A stretch of 64,000 nt of DNA, taken from Isoetes taiwanensis. Taxonomy: Eukaryota > Streptophyta > Lycopodiopsida > Isoetales > Isoetaceae. Below are positions 1 to 11,985 of this stretch, one piece after another. The translations under genes and the position numbers were made by a program. How positions within the stretch are numbered: the stretch's first letter is position 1; each line of letters opens with the position of its first letter. The notes beneath the pieces are model-generated. The model was given only the letters and a program-made list of their open reading frames with translations, was not told the origin of the DNA and ran no database searches. The stretch spans positions 2,451,821 to 2,515,820 of the forward strand of contig JAJEKV010000057.1 of NCBI GenBank assembly GCA_021234155.1, read 5' to 3'.

Positions 1-1140
1 ACAATCTGCATCATCTATTTAAGATATTCTGCAAATATTCCAGTTTTCTCACTACCATTTCTAGGATATGCCCATTGGTCAATTCAAAAAGAGAGATATG
101 CCATAGGGATCATACAATGGTTTAATTAAAGATTTCTTTTGGTGGTTAAGGCTCAGATTCCACTAGCAGTGTTTAGAACTTACTAATTTTGTGTAGCTAT
201 ACATAAGAAAAACTGTTGGAACCTGTGATTCCATTAGAGACTGACAGTTGCTCCTTTCTTGCCGATGTGTATATTCTGACTTTGCCGGTAATTATTAGGT
301 AATGTGGATTGGGACTCCAATTGCCATCCAAATTTTTTTTTGGCAAGTCATTGGGGTTTTTGCGGGAAGAAGAGGAGATCAAGTTTTTGGCACCAATCCG
401 CTGCTTCTGCAGCCTCTACCCTTGACATCATCAAGAGAAACAACCGAGATATTTATTAATTGTCCTTTTCTCCCAAACATTATGTTTTTGTTAGAAGCTT
501 TTCTTAATCGATATTGGAAGCTTTTCTGAATCAAAACCACAATTAACAATTTCTCTTATTAACTTTTCACTCCAATTGAGCTTTTCTATTAGAAAATTGT
601 GAATCTAGAACATAAATATCTAATTAAACTTTTCTTTTGTGGAAGCTTTCCTGAAGCTAGCTTTTCTGTATAAAATTGTCCAGTTGCCTTCTCCGATTAT
701 TATAAACTTATGGGTAAATGTCAACGTGTGAATCTATCATATTTGTGTTATCCTAGATTTCATACATCTATGTTATTGTTTGATGCAGATGGATTCACAA
801 CCTGAGATTGTGCATTGCTCATAAGAATTGGATAAGGAGATGCACTCTAAAAAACAAAGTGCATATCCACAAAAAATACCTTCTGCTAATCTGCATTTCC
901 ACAATTACTGCCTGCACTTCCATAACCACCAGCATTTCCATTTCATGTTTTCAACTTACCTTTTTCATCATCTTCATGGCAGTAACACTATATAATTGCC
1001 ACCTTTTATGAATTATGTGCCATTCTCTTCTAAACCACCTTATTCAGCACATGCATCTCCCATAGATCTGACAGTTCCATCAGAAGAAGCAAAACCTCAA
1101 CCCAAGGGCAGCATGCACTAATAAGCAATGAAAGGCTCCC
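1..1140. other. Stretch without recognised gene
   Basis: AT-rich sequence with only short open frames on both strands. I recognise no protein family, RNA gene or terminal repeat. A few loosely repeated 'agcttttct' words occur at about 575-670 but do not form a clean array. Confidence 0.5.
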
Positions 1141-1470
1141 ACATGGTAAGAAAACTTCAAAGCGGAACAAGGATAAGGATCAAGTTGATGGTGCTGCTAG
1201 TAAGGGACCTACAATTGCAGTATATGATAAGGTAGATAGTGCTAGTAAGTACGCCATATGGGAAGGTAAGTGAACCGTTTTCTTGATCCATATCCAAGGA
1301 GAAATGCTTCTCTAAACCCTCCAAGCAAGGTGTGAATCTTTGGGTTTCAGCTTGGACAAAGCTTGTCGTAGCGTGTCCGGACTTTAACAAAGACTATGAA
1401 GCATGCAGGAAGAAGTGGAAAGCCTTATACAATGAAACAAAGAAGTTAAGGCATGCAATAATGTCTCAGG

Positions 1471-1486
1471 CAATGATAGGGCTGAT
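1471..1486. repeat. Left target-site duplication (16 bp)
   Basis: CAATGATAGGGCTGAT occurs here and identically at 2627-2642, bracketing a segment that starts with a T-rich tract. This is the expected footprint of target-primed retroposition. Confidence 0.85.
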
Positions 1487-2626
1487 TTTTTATTTTTATT
1501 TTTTTTTGAAGGAAAGAAGATATTTTATTCATTAGATGGAAGTATTACAGCACATAGATCCCTTATGGACCAAATAGAAAATTAAGCACATAAGATCCCA
1601 TACGGATCAAATATCCTATCTGAATCTTTGATACTCAGAGGCCTCTCTCAACCTCTTCTTCAATCTAACTAGTACTACAGGGGAAATCACCATCTTCCCA
1701 GCTAGAAAGAGTACTAGAGGAGACAAGTACCAACTTTCCAAAAGATTCAAATAATCCCTGAATGCATAAGAAAGCCTCCTGCAAGAATAGAGGTGAATAG
1801 AAAAAGAACTGCAGAAACATGAACATTCTGCCACAATATTCAAAGAAACTGCCACTGCTTCCAAAATCTAATCAACAATGCAGATTAAGCAACCAGTAAT
1901 TCTGAAGACAAAAGTATAAGACCAAAAAAGATGCTGCATTGCCGGGACCTGTAGCAATCAGCCTGATGCTGGCCAGCCACAAAGCCCAGCTGCCAAACTT
2001 CTCCCCAAAAGTCTGGTTCAAGATGTAAAAGCGTCTTCTTACCCAGATAATCCCTAGCTCGGCAATCTAAATTGGTCTCACATATTGCTGCTATATCTGT
2101 AGAAAATGAAAAAATTTCTTGCTGCTTTTTCAAGAATCAACCTCTACACCTTTCGATTAGCAAGAAAGAGCAGGAGAAGAGGGAAAATCCATCTGCTGGA
2201 AAGATCTGGGAAATTAAGACTATGATGCTAAATTCAATAACTGTTTTTCCTACCAAGATTGCAAAGATTCTACACCTTATAAGCCATAATTTGCTCTTTC
2301 GGTGTGTTTCTACATAAAAGACGGCTGCATCTTGCATCTATCTAAGCAGAAAACAGAATGCTCCATAAGAAGCATGGAGTTGAATGACCACGTTAGTGGC
2401 TTGGCAGCATACCCTGGAAAGAACCGCCACAAAATGCTCCAAAATAAAACATCAACAGAAGAAACCAGGAACTCACTGGCAGATGGAAAAACCCTTGCTA
2501 GCCCCAACACGAAGAAATAGCCTTGATATGCTGCAGCAGTGCCGGATTGAGAGAGAGGGGCGGTCCCCCTCTCACGGCCACCCTAGCCGCTGACGGAGGC
2601 ACCGCCAAGAAACCATCCCATCACCT
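1487..2626 (-). mobile_element. Poly(A)-ended retro-insertion (1.14 kb)
   Basis: The inserted segment begins on the plus strand with a T-rich tract (1487-1508), the complement of a 3' poly(A) tail. The mRNA-like strand is therefore minus, with its 5' end near 2626. It is bracketed by an exact 16-bp duplication. On the minus strand an AATAAA-like signal lies just before the tail. Short open frames (for example 1616-1864 and 1885-2133) match no family I recognise, and no reverse-transcriptase or endonuclease motif is visible. It could be an internally deleted LINE, or a processed retrocopy of a cellular or non-coding transcript mobilised by LINE machinery. Confidence 0.75.
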
Positions 2627-2642
2627 CAATGATAGGGCTGAT
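2627..2642. repeat. Right target-site duplication (16 bp)
   Basis: Second exact copy of CAATGATAGGGCTGAT. The trihelix-like reading frame resumes immediately downstream. Confidence 0.85.
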
Positions 2643-3089
2643 GGCTTTCAATGGTTCCTTTTGATCGATGAGTATACGGGGAGCAGACCAAATGTTTGCA
2701 AAGTAGTGCATGGTGCAATATATCTCTGAGATATTTGATGATGCAGATGTCCAAGTTGATGAGAAGCCAAATGTCAGCAATAAGAAAAATGTTGGAGACA
2801 AAAAGAATGCATTGGTGCAGGTCATGGAGAAAGGGAGGCAAGAACTCCTTCAGCAAATGGCTATTTGGAAGGTAAAAAAGATTGAAGCTATAAACAACTT
2901 GCAGGCATCTATTGCAGAACTAGTCAATAAAATTTAAGCCCATGCTGTTGGGTCGCATTAAACATTCTGATTTTTTTTTATGGCTTGAACACTAGTTTAA
3001 CTATGTCTTGTAACTGCCTAAGCAGCAGCTGAAAGGGTTTTTTCAGTCTAAATATTTGTTGTAATTCTATAACAACAAACTTTTTCGGC

Positions 3090-3530
3090 ATTTCTAGAAT
3101 GGTTAACGTCAAAATTTGCGAAACTCTTGCCAAATATAAAAATTAGAACTCTTGAGGTTCTGGTGTCTTTTTTTTAGCTAAGAAGAATTGTATTAAGAAA
3201 GTTATAGCCAATTTAGTGTGACTGTTGACAGTTTAAGTTTTTGGTATTGTTAGCATGAATAGACTTCAAATTTGCAGAAATCTTATATGAAAGGTCGTTC
3301 TCTAAATTTCTTTGCAACAATGGTTTTCTTTAGCTAAACAGATTTGTATTAACAACATTATGACCAATTTAGTGTGACATTTTAGTATTTGTCTTCATGG
3401 ATAGGCTTCAAATTGCAGAAATCTTACTCGATATGAAAGGTGGTTCTGTGAAATTGCTTTCCAACGGTGTCTTATTTTAGACAAAAAGAGTTGTATTAAC
3501 AAAGTTATTGCCAATTTAGTGTGACTGTAA
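3090..3530. repeat. Diverged tandem repeat, unit about 150 bp, three copies
   Basis: The phrase CCAATTTAGTGTGAC recurs at about 3208, 3364 and 3511, each time preceded by 'ttgtatta' and an 'agttat'-like word. Spacing is 156 and 147 bp. Each unit also carries a 'gcagaaatcttat' or 'ggcttcaaat' block. Copies are diverged, so the array is old. Confidence 0.65.
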
Positions 3531-4556
3531 ATTTATGACTGCATTGAATCTAAATCCAGATTCAGAATTTTGCTAACGCGAAATGTTATTAAGTTAGAGT
3601 ATAACCGAGAATGTTGTTATTTGTCTTGTTTTACATAACATTTGCTTAAGACGGTGAAAATTTTGATACTTCATGGGTTGAGGGGGCAAAATTGTTGCTC
3701 TGATACATTGTTGTTGAATCATTAATAAAATCCAAGACGCATCAGGTAATAGAACAGAGTTGTTGTTCATTTTCCAGTGTGAAATTGTTCACCCTGAGGC
3801 TGTCATCAAACAAATCGAATATGATATTAAATGGATTAATGCTGCACGATAACGCCTCTAACATGGTTCTTTTTATCCTTACAGGTATCATATTTATGTT
3901 GATCAGGAAACTCAAATGGAAGAAGATGGACCCGATAACAAATTAGGAATGGATTCGGGTGTTCGGACCTCCAGAAGTAGAAGGGCACACTTACCCGTGC
4001 TTTTGTGGATGCTGTTGCGACCAAAATCCTGATGCGAGAAGAGGCCAGCTTTGTGAGGCCAAGGATAACAAAGGAAGATTCAACATGGCTAAAGCAGAAG
4101 CTTGTATGTGTACTTTTTGCGTCCTTTCAGTCATGGTAAGGGGCAGAGGCAGGAAACAGAAGAACTTCAATCTCAAGTCCCACTTTTAAGAACTGAAGCT
4201 GATGCTTTAGGTTAATCTGTTTCCACATATCAGAACCGAGCTTATCTATCTATCTTTTTATGCTAAACATGGGTTATACTTCCCTGTAAAAAGTAATTTT
4301 GTACACTTAAATTAAATACTTAATATACTCATAGCCTTCAATTAAAAAAAAAATAGAACAGAGTTGTTTAAATGAAATAACTGTATGCAAGTAATAGAAT
4401 GGATTAAATGCTTTTATGGCTTATTGTAGATAGCAGAGTATAAAAGAGTTGGTTCTGGGGATGAAATAAATTACAATTGTTAGGTGTAACAAGAAGGCTA
4501 TGCAGCAACATCAATCGGATAACTTGTATTTAGGGCCAGAACATTCTATTGTCTTG
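3530..4556. other. Intergenic stretch with exon-like fragments
   Basis: No complete gene. Two short open blocks follow plausible acceptors: after 'ttttccag' near 3775 (reads CEIVHPEAVIKQIEYDIKW) and after 'ccttacag' near 3885 (reads YHIYVDQETQMEEDG). They could be exon debris of a host gene. I recognise no family. Confidence 0.3.
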
Positions 4557-4750
4557 ATAGAATGAGAATGAGAATGATTTTTTATCGTCCACTGAGGCCA
4601 ATCGGCCTATGGGACCCATAAGGAGCGCAGCAAACTTATTACTGTCCGGGTTAAAAAACCCCCGCCCCGAAGGGTTTTCGAGGGAAAAACCGTGGCAGTA
4701 ATAAGAATGCTGTCAAACTGTACAAGTATACATCAATGTTTATATACATA

Positions 4751-7048
4751 TCAAGTGTGTGCCCGAGGACATAGCTGATCTCGCATGTCCATAACCTCCT
4801 GAAGATATGATCCCAAAGCACCGTCACGGATCTTTGTGCTCAATGTCACATGTAGCGGTGGCGGGGCGACGACCAACTCGGCATATCGCGTGTCGAATTT
4901 GATCATATGCTGGGCAACTTTGAAGGGTATGAGATTCATCCTCAATGACTCCCATTTGGCAGCATTGACAAATCCATCTGCCTGTCTCAATTCGAAGATG
5001 ATGTGCCCCTGTGCAAATGGAGGCAATGAGTCTGCGCCTTTTCATGGGCAAGTGGGTACGCAGGTAGCATTGCGGGCCTCGTTCCAATGTGGGATTTATG
5101 TGGCGTTGGTAGTGTCTTTGTCTTGACTGTTCAAGGGCATTGGCATCCCAAAGCTTTCTTTGAGGAAGCAATCGTCAAGATATTGCCTCAAGCTATGGCG
5201 ACCGCCTCTGTTTGCACATGTATGCACACGTGCTCTGCACATTCCATCTAGCCAACCATTGAGCTCTCTTTTCCCTCCAGCAGGCCTTGAGGAGCTGCGG
5301 CTCCATTGCCATTATATAAGCTAGTTTAGGGAGACGAGCATCGTCCATATTGACCACCTTCTGAAAATAGACAATGTGGCGATCAAGGGCCGCTCTCGAA
5401 GAGGCAAGAATCTGTCTCTGGGTAGAATTTGATATGGGGCTGTGGACTTCACCCTAGTGCTCGTACTAAGAAGGCTTTTCGGACTGCTCCAAGTCATTCA
5501 AGTAGCAAGTGATACCATTGGGCCCCATACTTCCACCAGGTATAAAAGGGCGAGGCTCCACTAAGACCTTGAACAGGCGTGGTGATGGGCCCAATCATAC
5601 AACTCCGCTCTATGACTATTGTTTTGCATTGCATATAGTGCCTTCCAGCCTGCCGTCACTCGTAGCCGTATGGATGTGTCCCAGTGCATAGTAGAAGGAA
5701 ACTCCACTCCCGGATATTTGTATGTGGATGCCACTTCCACATGTTGGCCTCGATGAAGCGGAAGGAGGGACCCTCGGTGGCGTGAAGATGATATGAAACC
5801 ACCTTAGTCTTGGCGGTTGGCCAGCATATCGATCGCTTGGCGAGAATGTGTCCAGGGCATCGAGATGTCGTTGCATGTCTGCTGGTGTGTAAGCTAGGAG
5901 GTCCACATCATCAGCATATATTAAGCGTCCGATGATCGATAGAGAAGATGAGCTCCACGCCCCCATTATCGACAAGCCCGACTCTCCAATTGATCAATGT
6001 AAAAGCCCAAACAATGTTGGGGAGAGAGGGCATCCCCAGCGAACCCGATCTTTGCTATCAAATGGTTGGCTTGTGCTGCCGCAACCGACCAGAGCATCTT
6101 TCATTATAGCTTTGCATAATCGTGCATTACGCAAATCTACAGGAACCCCAATTTATTTGCGGTCTTGCCCATAGTTTTTCCCGAGGCGCGATTGTCAAAC
6201 GCCGCCGCCAAAATCCACAAAGCAAGAATATAGATCGGCGGTTCTGGCGTCTTCAATCGAAGTTATAGCGTGAAGATGTGGTCAATGGTTGAGTGCCGGG
6301 TCGAATCGCACGGGTGAGGGCCCGCACCTCTCGCCGCCCGCCTGACCTGTCAGCTGCTGCCGAGAATCCCAGCAAGCAATTTTGCAAACACCGAATTGAC
6401 CATGATTGTTCGATAATTGGCTGGGCAGTGTGGGTCACCTGCCTTATATATGGGAACAACTCTGCTATTGGTCCACTGCAGCGGGAAACCTTCCTGTAAT
6501 GCCTTGTTGAACAAGGCGGTCAGCACTGGTATTATGGACGGCCCTGCCCACTTAAGCAATTCTGCCTGCATGCCATCCAAGTCTGGGGCTTTCCCATTGG
6601 CAAGACGCTGCAAGCCTTGTTCCACGTCCGAATCTGTGATTTCCAGCTGGGCCTTCTTGCGGGGGTAATCTTTGCATATGTGCACCCTGAGGGTCGTATA
6701 GCTGTTGCAAGTATTGTCTCCACTGCTCGGGAGTGATATTCCCTGTGGGCTATGTACTGGCTTTCTAAGAACCCTTCGCCAGAAGGTCATGGGATGACGT
6801 TCCAGGAGGTAAAACATTTCCCTTTGATCGTGTTGCAATGTACCTGGCTTTCTTAGCTTTAAGGAAGATGCGATGGTCTTGTCGATTGCATATGTGGGCG
6901 TAAAGTGGTGCGTGACTTGGCGGAGCCAGCGTTTGTGTTCCTTGCACTCTGCATCAAACCATTGATTACGTGGGAAGGTTGTGTTCCTGGAGGTCCATCG
7001 CGGGCGGCTTATCCCAAAGCACCTCTCTGTCATGATCCCTAAGCACAT
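4751..7048 (-). pseudogene. LINE reverse transcriptase, broken
   Basis: The frame at 7048-6350 carries the N-terminal half of a LINE-type reverse transcriptase: VEQGLQRLANGKAPDLDGM, then the 'PLQWTNSRVVPIYKAGD' and 'NYRTIMVNSVFAKLLAGIL' segments. The catalytic YADD box (RLIYADDVDLLAYTPADMQ) is in another frame near 5930-5870. The C-terminal part at 5171-4824 contains 'HHLRIETGRW' and a C-x2-C...H...C arrangement (ICQCC...ESHTLQSC), typical of the region after the LINE RT. At least three frame changes separate these blocks, so this is not a working enzyme. Its former role was target-primed reverse transcription in the nucleus. Confidence 0.85.
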
Positions 7049-7214
7049 CGATCAGCCATCACATGCATTTGCTCTAGTGTAGGATATTGCAAAATTTCTG
7101 CCAGGTCATCTATAAGCATCTGGGCATAAGCCCCTGCATGTTCATAATCCAATCGCAGCTGAGGCATGTGAGGAGTTGTTGCACCGGGGGTTCGCACAAC
7201 CTGCCAAGCCAACT

Positions 7215-8250
7215 TCAAGTAAAGTGGTAAGTGGTCTGAGTCGATCTCTTCATCCCTATTAGTCGTTCCCCACGAAAGTGCTTAGCGACATGCATATCCT
7301 GCTCAGGCACCAGCACATAGTCCACCACACTAGATCCGCCCCCCTGGTTTTCCTGCCTACAAGTGCTCTTGCGGGTGGAAGGCCACTGTGCTAGTCCATT
7401 GCAGATTACCAGGTCAAAGATACTGCAGAGCAAAAGCAACTGTCGACCATAGCGTGCGTGACCTGATTGTCATCTGATGTCCGTGGCCAAGCTCCTTCTC
7501 CAGGATGCAACTGCAATATATCATCGATCAAGGGATCAAATCTCATGGGTTGTTCTACCCCGGTCGCGGCGCATTGAAGTCTCCAAGGAGTATGACCTTT
7601 GCCTTAACCTGCTTATCTTTGTTGTATGTCATCATATAGATCGACATAGGGGTCCAGCCTATCCACATCCGAGTGGGTGTGATAGAAGTTGCTTTACGCA
7701 TGTGGAAAGTAGCGGTACGCCACAAAGAGGGGTCGCTACTGCAGTTTTGCATACGCACCCACAAGTACCGGTTGTGCTTGTCATCTTGAACAAAGGGAAC
7801 CGAGCGTGCCAAGGCCGTTCGATAGTAGCGAGCAACTCCCCATGCCCCCGCTTTCTGTGCAATCATTGAAGATTGAGTAGTGCCGTATCCGGCAAGTCGG
7901 GTATCCCTGTGGTCTGCATGCTCCCATGTTTCCATGAGGAAGATGAGATCCATGTCTACAAAGAATCGAGTTGAGACTATCTCCCTTCCCGCCATGGGAA
8001 GCCTCGACAATTCGAGGAGACCATGTGGAGGCACAATTCCTATTTGTTGGCGAGGGGGTGGTGGAGATTGATGGCGACAAAGAGAAGGGGGTGGCGGTGG
8101 AAGCAGCACGAGATGTGCGAGCAAATGAAGGTGAGGCAACTTGAGCGGTATGCATGGCGGCTTTAAGAAGCCGAGCGGCGCACCGGCCGTAGGTCTGCTG
8201 GAGGGTCGCAAGATTCGTAGCAAAGATTCGGGCGTCCGAAAAATTTGCAT
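7215..8250 (-). pseudogene. LINE APE-type endonuclease, broken
   Basis: Remnant of the endonuclease/exonuclease/phosphatase domain that nicks target DNA for LINE insertion. The frame 8250-7555 carries 'DMDLIFLMETWEHADH' (the catalytic-Glu region) and ends at 'VILLGDFNAP' (the GDFN catalytic box). After a frame break, 7439-7215 carries 'LFDLVICNGL'-like sequence and 'SVVDYVLVP', the SxxDY box near the C-terminal His. The upstream part of the frame is proline-rich and probably leader sequence. A stop follows GDFNAPRPG, separating the two halves. Confidence 0.8.
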
Positions 8251-8479
8251 CTTGCCCGAATCAATCCCCGCGCCTCCTCCCCTCGCTCGCGAATGCTTTT
8301 AACTTTGGCCAACTCGTGCTCGGGTCTTCTTTGTTGGGCCGGGTCAGGTCGGATCAATATACAGTGGCAGTTCCCTTTAGTCGCTTACCCTCGGCGCAGA
8401 TGGCTGCTTTCCTTGCGCATCTCGACGGGTGGAACGGACCACCGTGGGCGTCCGGTGTTGGATGCCATGGCGCCCTCGC

Positions 8480-10385
8480 CCTAATAATGTTTTAGCATGG
8501 GGAATGTCATTCGAGCAAGAATCAACATTTGGAGCCGGGTTAATGAGGTCCTCCCCGCCTCACGTCGCGCCCGCATTACCACCACATTGTGGTTTCTCCG
8601 CCTCAGCTCCCGAGCTCGACCGTTATCAATCCTCGCACGGCACAACAGAGTTGTTTGTTGTCGGCGGGGCATAGGTCGTGGCCTACGTTACGGGGTGGCA
8701 TGGAGCGGCTTGGGGTGCAGTAGTAGAGGCCTCGGCCGACGCCTTCGCGAGACTCTTGGGCAGGTGGGACTAGTGGCGGTATAGTGGTCTCTCCTTCCGG
8801 CGCCGGAGCTTAGCTCCCGCTGAAATTGTTGTTGCCTTGTCAATTCACGCATGCACCGTTGCAATTGCTCATGAGCATCTGCGATTGAGGCCCTTGCCTC
8901 GTTCGGTTAATGGTGCCCTCGGCTCGTGCATCTTACGATCTTGGGCTGCGGAGCTATGCTCCGGCCGCAGCGAGAGTCCACCATAGGGTTCATTGCTGAG
9001 ATGAGGCCACTTCTTGTGTCTCGACCCTTACTTTGAAGGGCTCTCAATTGGGTCGGCTCTCTTCAAAAGCGACACGGACTTTTTGCATCACGATAGCGAC
9101 CTCCGCAGACCTCCTCGATCGGGGGAGATGGTTACCATTGTCTCCTGCTCAACACGTTGCTTGTCCCTGTGTCATGGTTTCCATGGCGGTGTAGGAAGGA
9201 ATCTATCGGGAACTGCATGTCACAAGACTCTTCTTATCCTTACGCCTTTCAGAGTGCACTAGGCGAAGGCCATCTTCAGTGTTGTATGCGGGACTCCATC
9301 TTTGGAAAGCTTATTTGTTTTCAAGAGCCATTTACCCTCTTGAGCAATTTAGGTGCGGAGGCTGCATTTCCTCTGCCAAGAAAGCAATTGAGCTCTGTTG
9401 CCCTCGCCATTGCTTGAACACTGTTTCGGTGCTCCTCAACTACCGGTTTGGTGGTGGTGAAGCACGGATCTGACTTGCCCGCTAGGCTAGAGTATCTCAT
9501 CATATGCCCGCCGAGCTATGCTTGTTGCGAGACTTTGCCCGCGCTTCTCTTTTCAGTGTGCACCTGTCAATTTTGCCAGTGTCATCTGGCCTGCGATTGG
9601 GGATGGCATCTATGTACTCTCCCAATAGAAGTTTTGCTGCCATGTATGCACTAGGTAGAGGGGACTGCATATCGGCACCATCCACATGCATATCGTGGGG
9701 TTGGATGAAGGGGACGCGGGGGCTCGTCCGGCTCTTCTATCAACGGAGTTGCCATGAATAGGGTGCACCTTACGGGACGCTTTGTCCGAAAGCCTCCAAG
9801 CACTTTGATGATGCACAACCTCGTCCCTTACGGACGCCCGTCCGAAAGCTTCCACGTGTCGGCGGGTGCGCGGGCTTCCAAGTGCAAGAAGCAAGTGCGA
9901 GGCTCTTTTCACCTTCTGACACACAATGCGAAAGTGTTCAAGTGCATAAATCAAGCGCGGCCTCTAGTGCAACCTCACGCCACCTTACGTGACGCTTGTG
10001 CGAAATGAAAAGAAGCAATGGTTTTCCCCCTTACGGGCGTCTGCGCAAGGCTCAAAGCATGTAAATGCTTTAAGCCAAGGTGATTGGATGGTATCACACC
10101 CTCTCGAATCCGATCTTAAAATCGGGTTGCAAAAACTTGTTGTTTTCTCCTCTCGGATCTTAAGCAAATGTGTACAAACCATATGTCTTTATAATCATCA
10201 CGAGAACAAGAATTCCAATGATATGCATTGCTCCCTTAAGCGAGCTGCAAATCAATAGATATGAAGAAAAGTATATAGTGCTGAAAAATCGAACAATGGA
10301 AACCCTAAAGCCAGCACTGAAAATCTGTTCTTTTTGCTCTGAAATCCTGTCTAAACATTAGCAACATAAAATATCTTTGAAAGAA
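8480..10385 (-). other. GC-rich stretch, probably 5' part of LINE 1
   Basis: Continues the composition of the adjacent LINE and holds overlapping open frames on both strands. On the minus strand there are Arg/Pro-rich (8672-8481) and mixed (9503-9321) frames that might be ORF1 remnants, but no RRM, zinc knuckle or coiled coil can be defended. From about 9760 to 10150 there are several 'cttacggacg'-type words suggesting a repetitive leader. No separate gene is supported. Confidence 0.35.
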
Positions 10386-11025
10386 CTCTGAGAGAGCTTT
10401 CCAAAGATATAAATTTCATGAGAAACCGAGGAGTCACGAGAGAAAGAGATATGAACAAAATGTAATATGAACCACAAAGTGGTGGTGCAGGCTGTAAATC
10501 TGTGTTTTTGCTATGGAAACACCATTCAAAGACATGCAAATCACATACCTTCAGAAAGATCACTGAGGGAGCTTTCCAAGGAACAAATTTCAGCTGAAAC
10601 GGAGTTAAAATCCGCCAAATACGATAAGAAATATGTGGACAATACCACGAGCACGCCGAGGTTTTTGCGCTACGATTTGCAGCCAGAAAATTCGAGTTTT
10701 TGCAGAGGAAAAATTATTGAAAGCATATACAAATTACATACCAATAGGAAGAAATCTGAGATAACTTTCCAACGCAATAAATTTCAGCAGAAACAGAGTT
10801 CTTGATCTCCAGATATGATCAAAAGTGTTTAGGCAGCACCATCAGCACTTCAGGGTTTGTTGGGGCCCCAATTTGCAGCCCGAAAATCTGTGTTTCTGAT
10901 GTAAAATAATCAGTGAAACATATGCAAATCACATACCGACAGAAAGAACTCTGAGATGGCTTTCCAACGCAACAGATTTCGGCTGAAACGGACTTCCAGA
11001 TCTCCAGTTATGATTGAAAACGTGT
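10385..11025. repeat. Diverged tandem repeat, unit about 175-195 bp, four copies
   Basis: The block 'ctttccaa...aaatttca.c.gaaac.gagtt' recurs at about 10396, 10568, 10764 and 10958. Between blocks, 'cag.aaatctgtgtttttgc' and 'tgcaaatcacatacc' words also repeat. The spacing and shared order indicate a degenerate tandem array next to the LINE. Confidence 0.7.
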
Positions 11026-11733
11026 GACCGGCTAAAAGCATAAGAAAACTTGTCGAAAAAAATCCTATGCTATATTAACTTTACCAGAAAATTCTCAGTT
11101 TCAACCACTGGTTTATAGTGTTCCTCGGACTTCACCCAACACTGCCCCATATACAACTATTTTTGTATCCATCTGCAACCCGTCAGTCTAATTTATAATT
11201 TCAATCAATTATAGAAATTTATCAAAGCAAGTCATATTCCGTGCATCTTAAATCACTTCATTAAACAACAGCTCATTAATTATATTAATATTTTAGCTCA
11301 TACCTTTACCTTAAAGTAACCATAGAAAATTTTTTGACGGGACCTAAAAAGTTTGCCCAACACTGAGGTTAAGATGAAAGAGGGCATTCAATGCTTACAG
11401 TAGATAGATGGTACGTGTATACAAAACATGTTTAAAAGTTGGTCTAACAATCAAGATTTGAATATGGCTCAGTACAAGTCTTAATAAGGCTGGTTGTTAA
11501 GATGTTCATGTAATAAAGCAGTTAGATGTTTACTTGAAGTAAACAGATATGTGTGGTCTGCAAGGGTTGAGGAATTTTTATTACAAGTCTGATATTTAGA
11601 ATAATAGTCCAAAAGGTGAGTTTGTGGGGTCAATAAACCATTTGTTAGGAATATATAGGGAATAAGATAAGATAAGCAGATTTATAGTTGCAACATGTCT
11701 GCACATGTTTGTAAGGTAAGGCTGTCAGTCTCG

Positions 11734-11807
11734 CCAAGGCCGATAAGCAAAAATGCATGACTCAAGCTATACATCCGAGGCCACGCATTTTTTATTATCG
11801 GCCAAGG
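11734..11807. repeat. Imperfect inverted repeat (MITE-like hairpin)
   Basis: The left arm (11734-11756) and the reverse complement of the right arm (11785-11807) match at 19 of 23 positions around a 28-bp loop. The shared core is GGCCGATAA, and the same 'ccgataa' word recurs just outside. It could be a small MITE or a stem-loop terminator-like structure. Confidence 0.55.
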
Positions 11808-11884
11808 TGACGACCGATAACCACCCGATCGGTCTTATATGGATGGAATAGTACTAATAACTAGTTATGAGTACTCCTCCAGTA

Positions 11885-11985
11885 CTGTTATCAGCCTGCA
11901 CCAATGATGATAAAAAAAACATAGAGTCTTCCTTTAATAACAGCCTGCACCAATGATGATGACAAAAAAACAAAGACTCTCCTTT
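11885..11985. repeat. Two-copy direct duplication (about 49-bp period)
   Basis: CAGCCTGCACCAATGATGAT occurs near 11892 and again near 11941, each followed by an A tract and an 'agactctcctttta'-like tail. This is a local tandem duplication. Confidence 0.7.

Larger units (their letters stand above)
1155..2937 (+). pseudogene. Trihelix / Myb-SANT-like gene remnant, split by an insertion
   Basis: Two pieces of one former coding region flank the retro-insertion at 1487-2626. The left piece (about 1350-1465) reads CPDFNKDYEACRKKWKALYN, the third-helix signature of trihelix/Myb-SANT-like DNA-binding domains of plant transcription factors and Harbinger-type accessory proteins. A frame just upstream (1155-1266) ends in a 'KYAIWEGK' segment that fits the first helix. 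The right piece resumes at the duplicated target site with 'DGFQWFLLIDEY', and a Lys/Glu/Gln-rich helical tail is open at 2710-2937 ('RQELLQQMAIWKVKKIEA'). In-frame stops and frame changes separate the pieces, so no intact product is expected. The family call rests on the CRKKWK motif and the general layout. I cannot tell whether it was a host regulator or a transposon accessory gene. Confidence 0.5.
4557..8480 (-). mobile_element. Degenerate LINE (non-LTR retrotransposon) 1
   Basis: Minus-strand non-LTR element read from high to low coordinates: endonuclease, reverse transcriptase, C-terminal zinc-knuckle-like region, then a GC-rich 3' UTR ending in a short ATTCTC-type tail at about 4557-4578. 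All coding parts are broken by stops and frame changes. The relative GC richness against its AT-rich surroundings also marks it as foreign. It is closely related to the plus-strand copy at 19-21 kb: both share LIFLMETW, LFD/IFDLVICNGLAQW and AYTP.DMQRHL.AL segments. Confidence 0.85.

Noticed and set aside
4751-5171. Zinc-finger host gene on the minus strand
   Set aside because: The cysteine/histidine cluster and 'LRIETGRW' segment match the C-terminal region of the LINE RT seen again at 28.3 kb.
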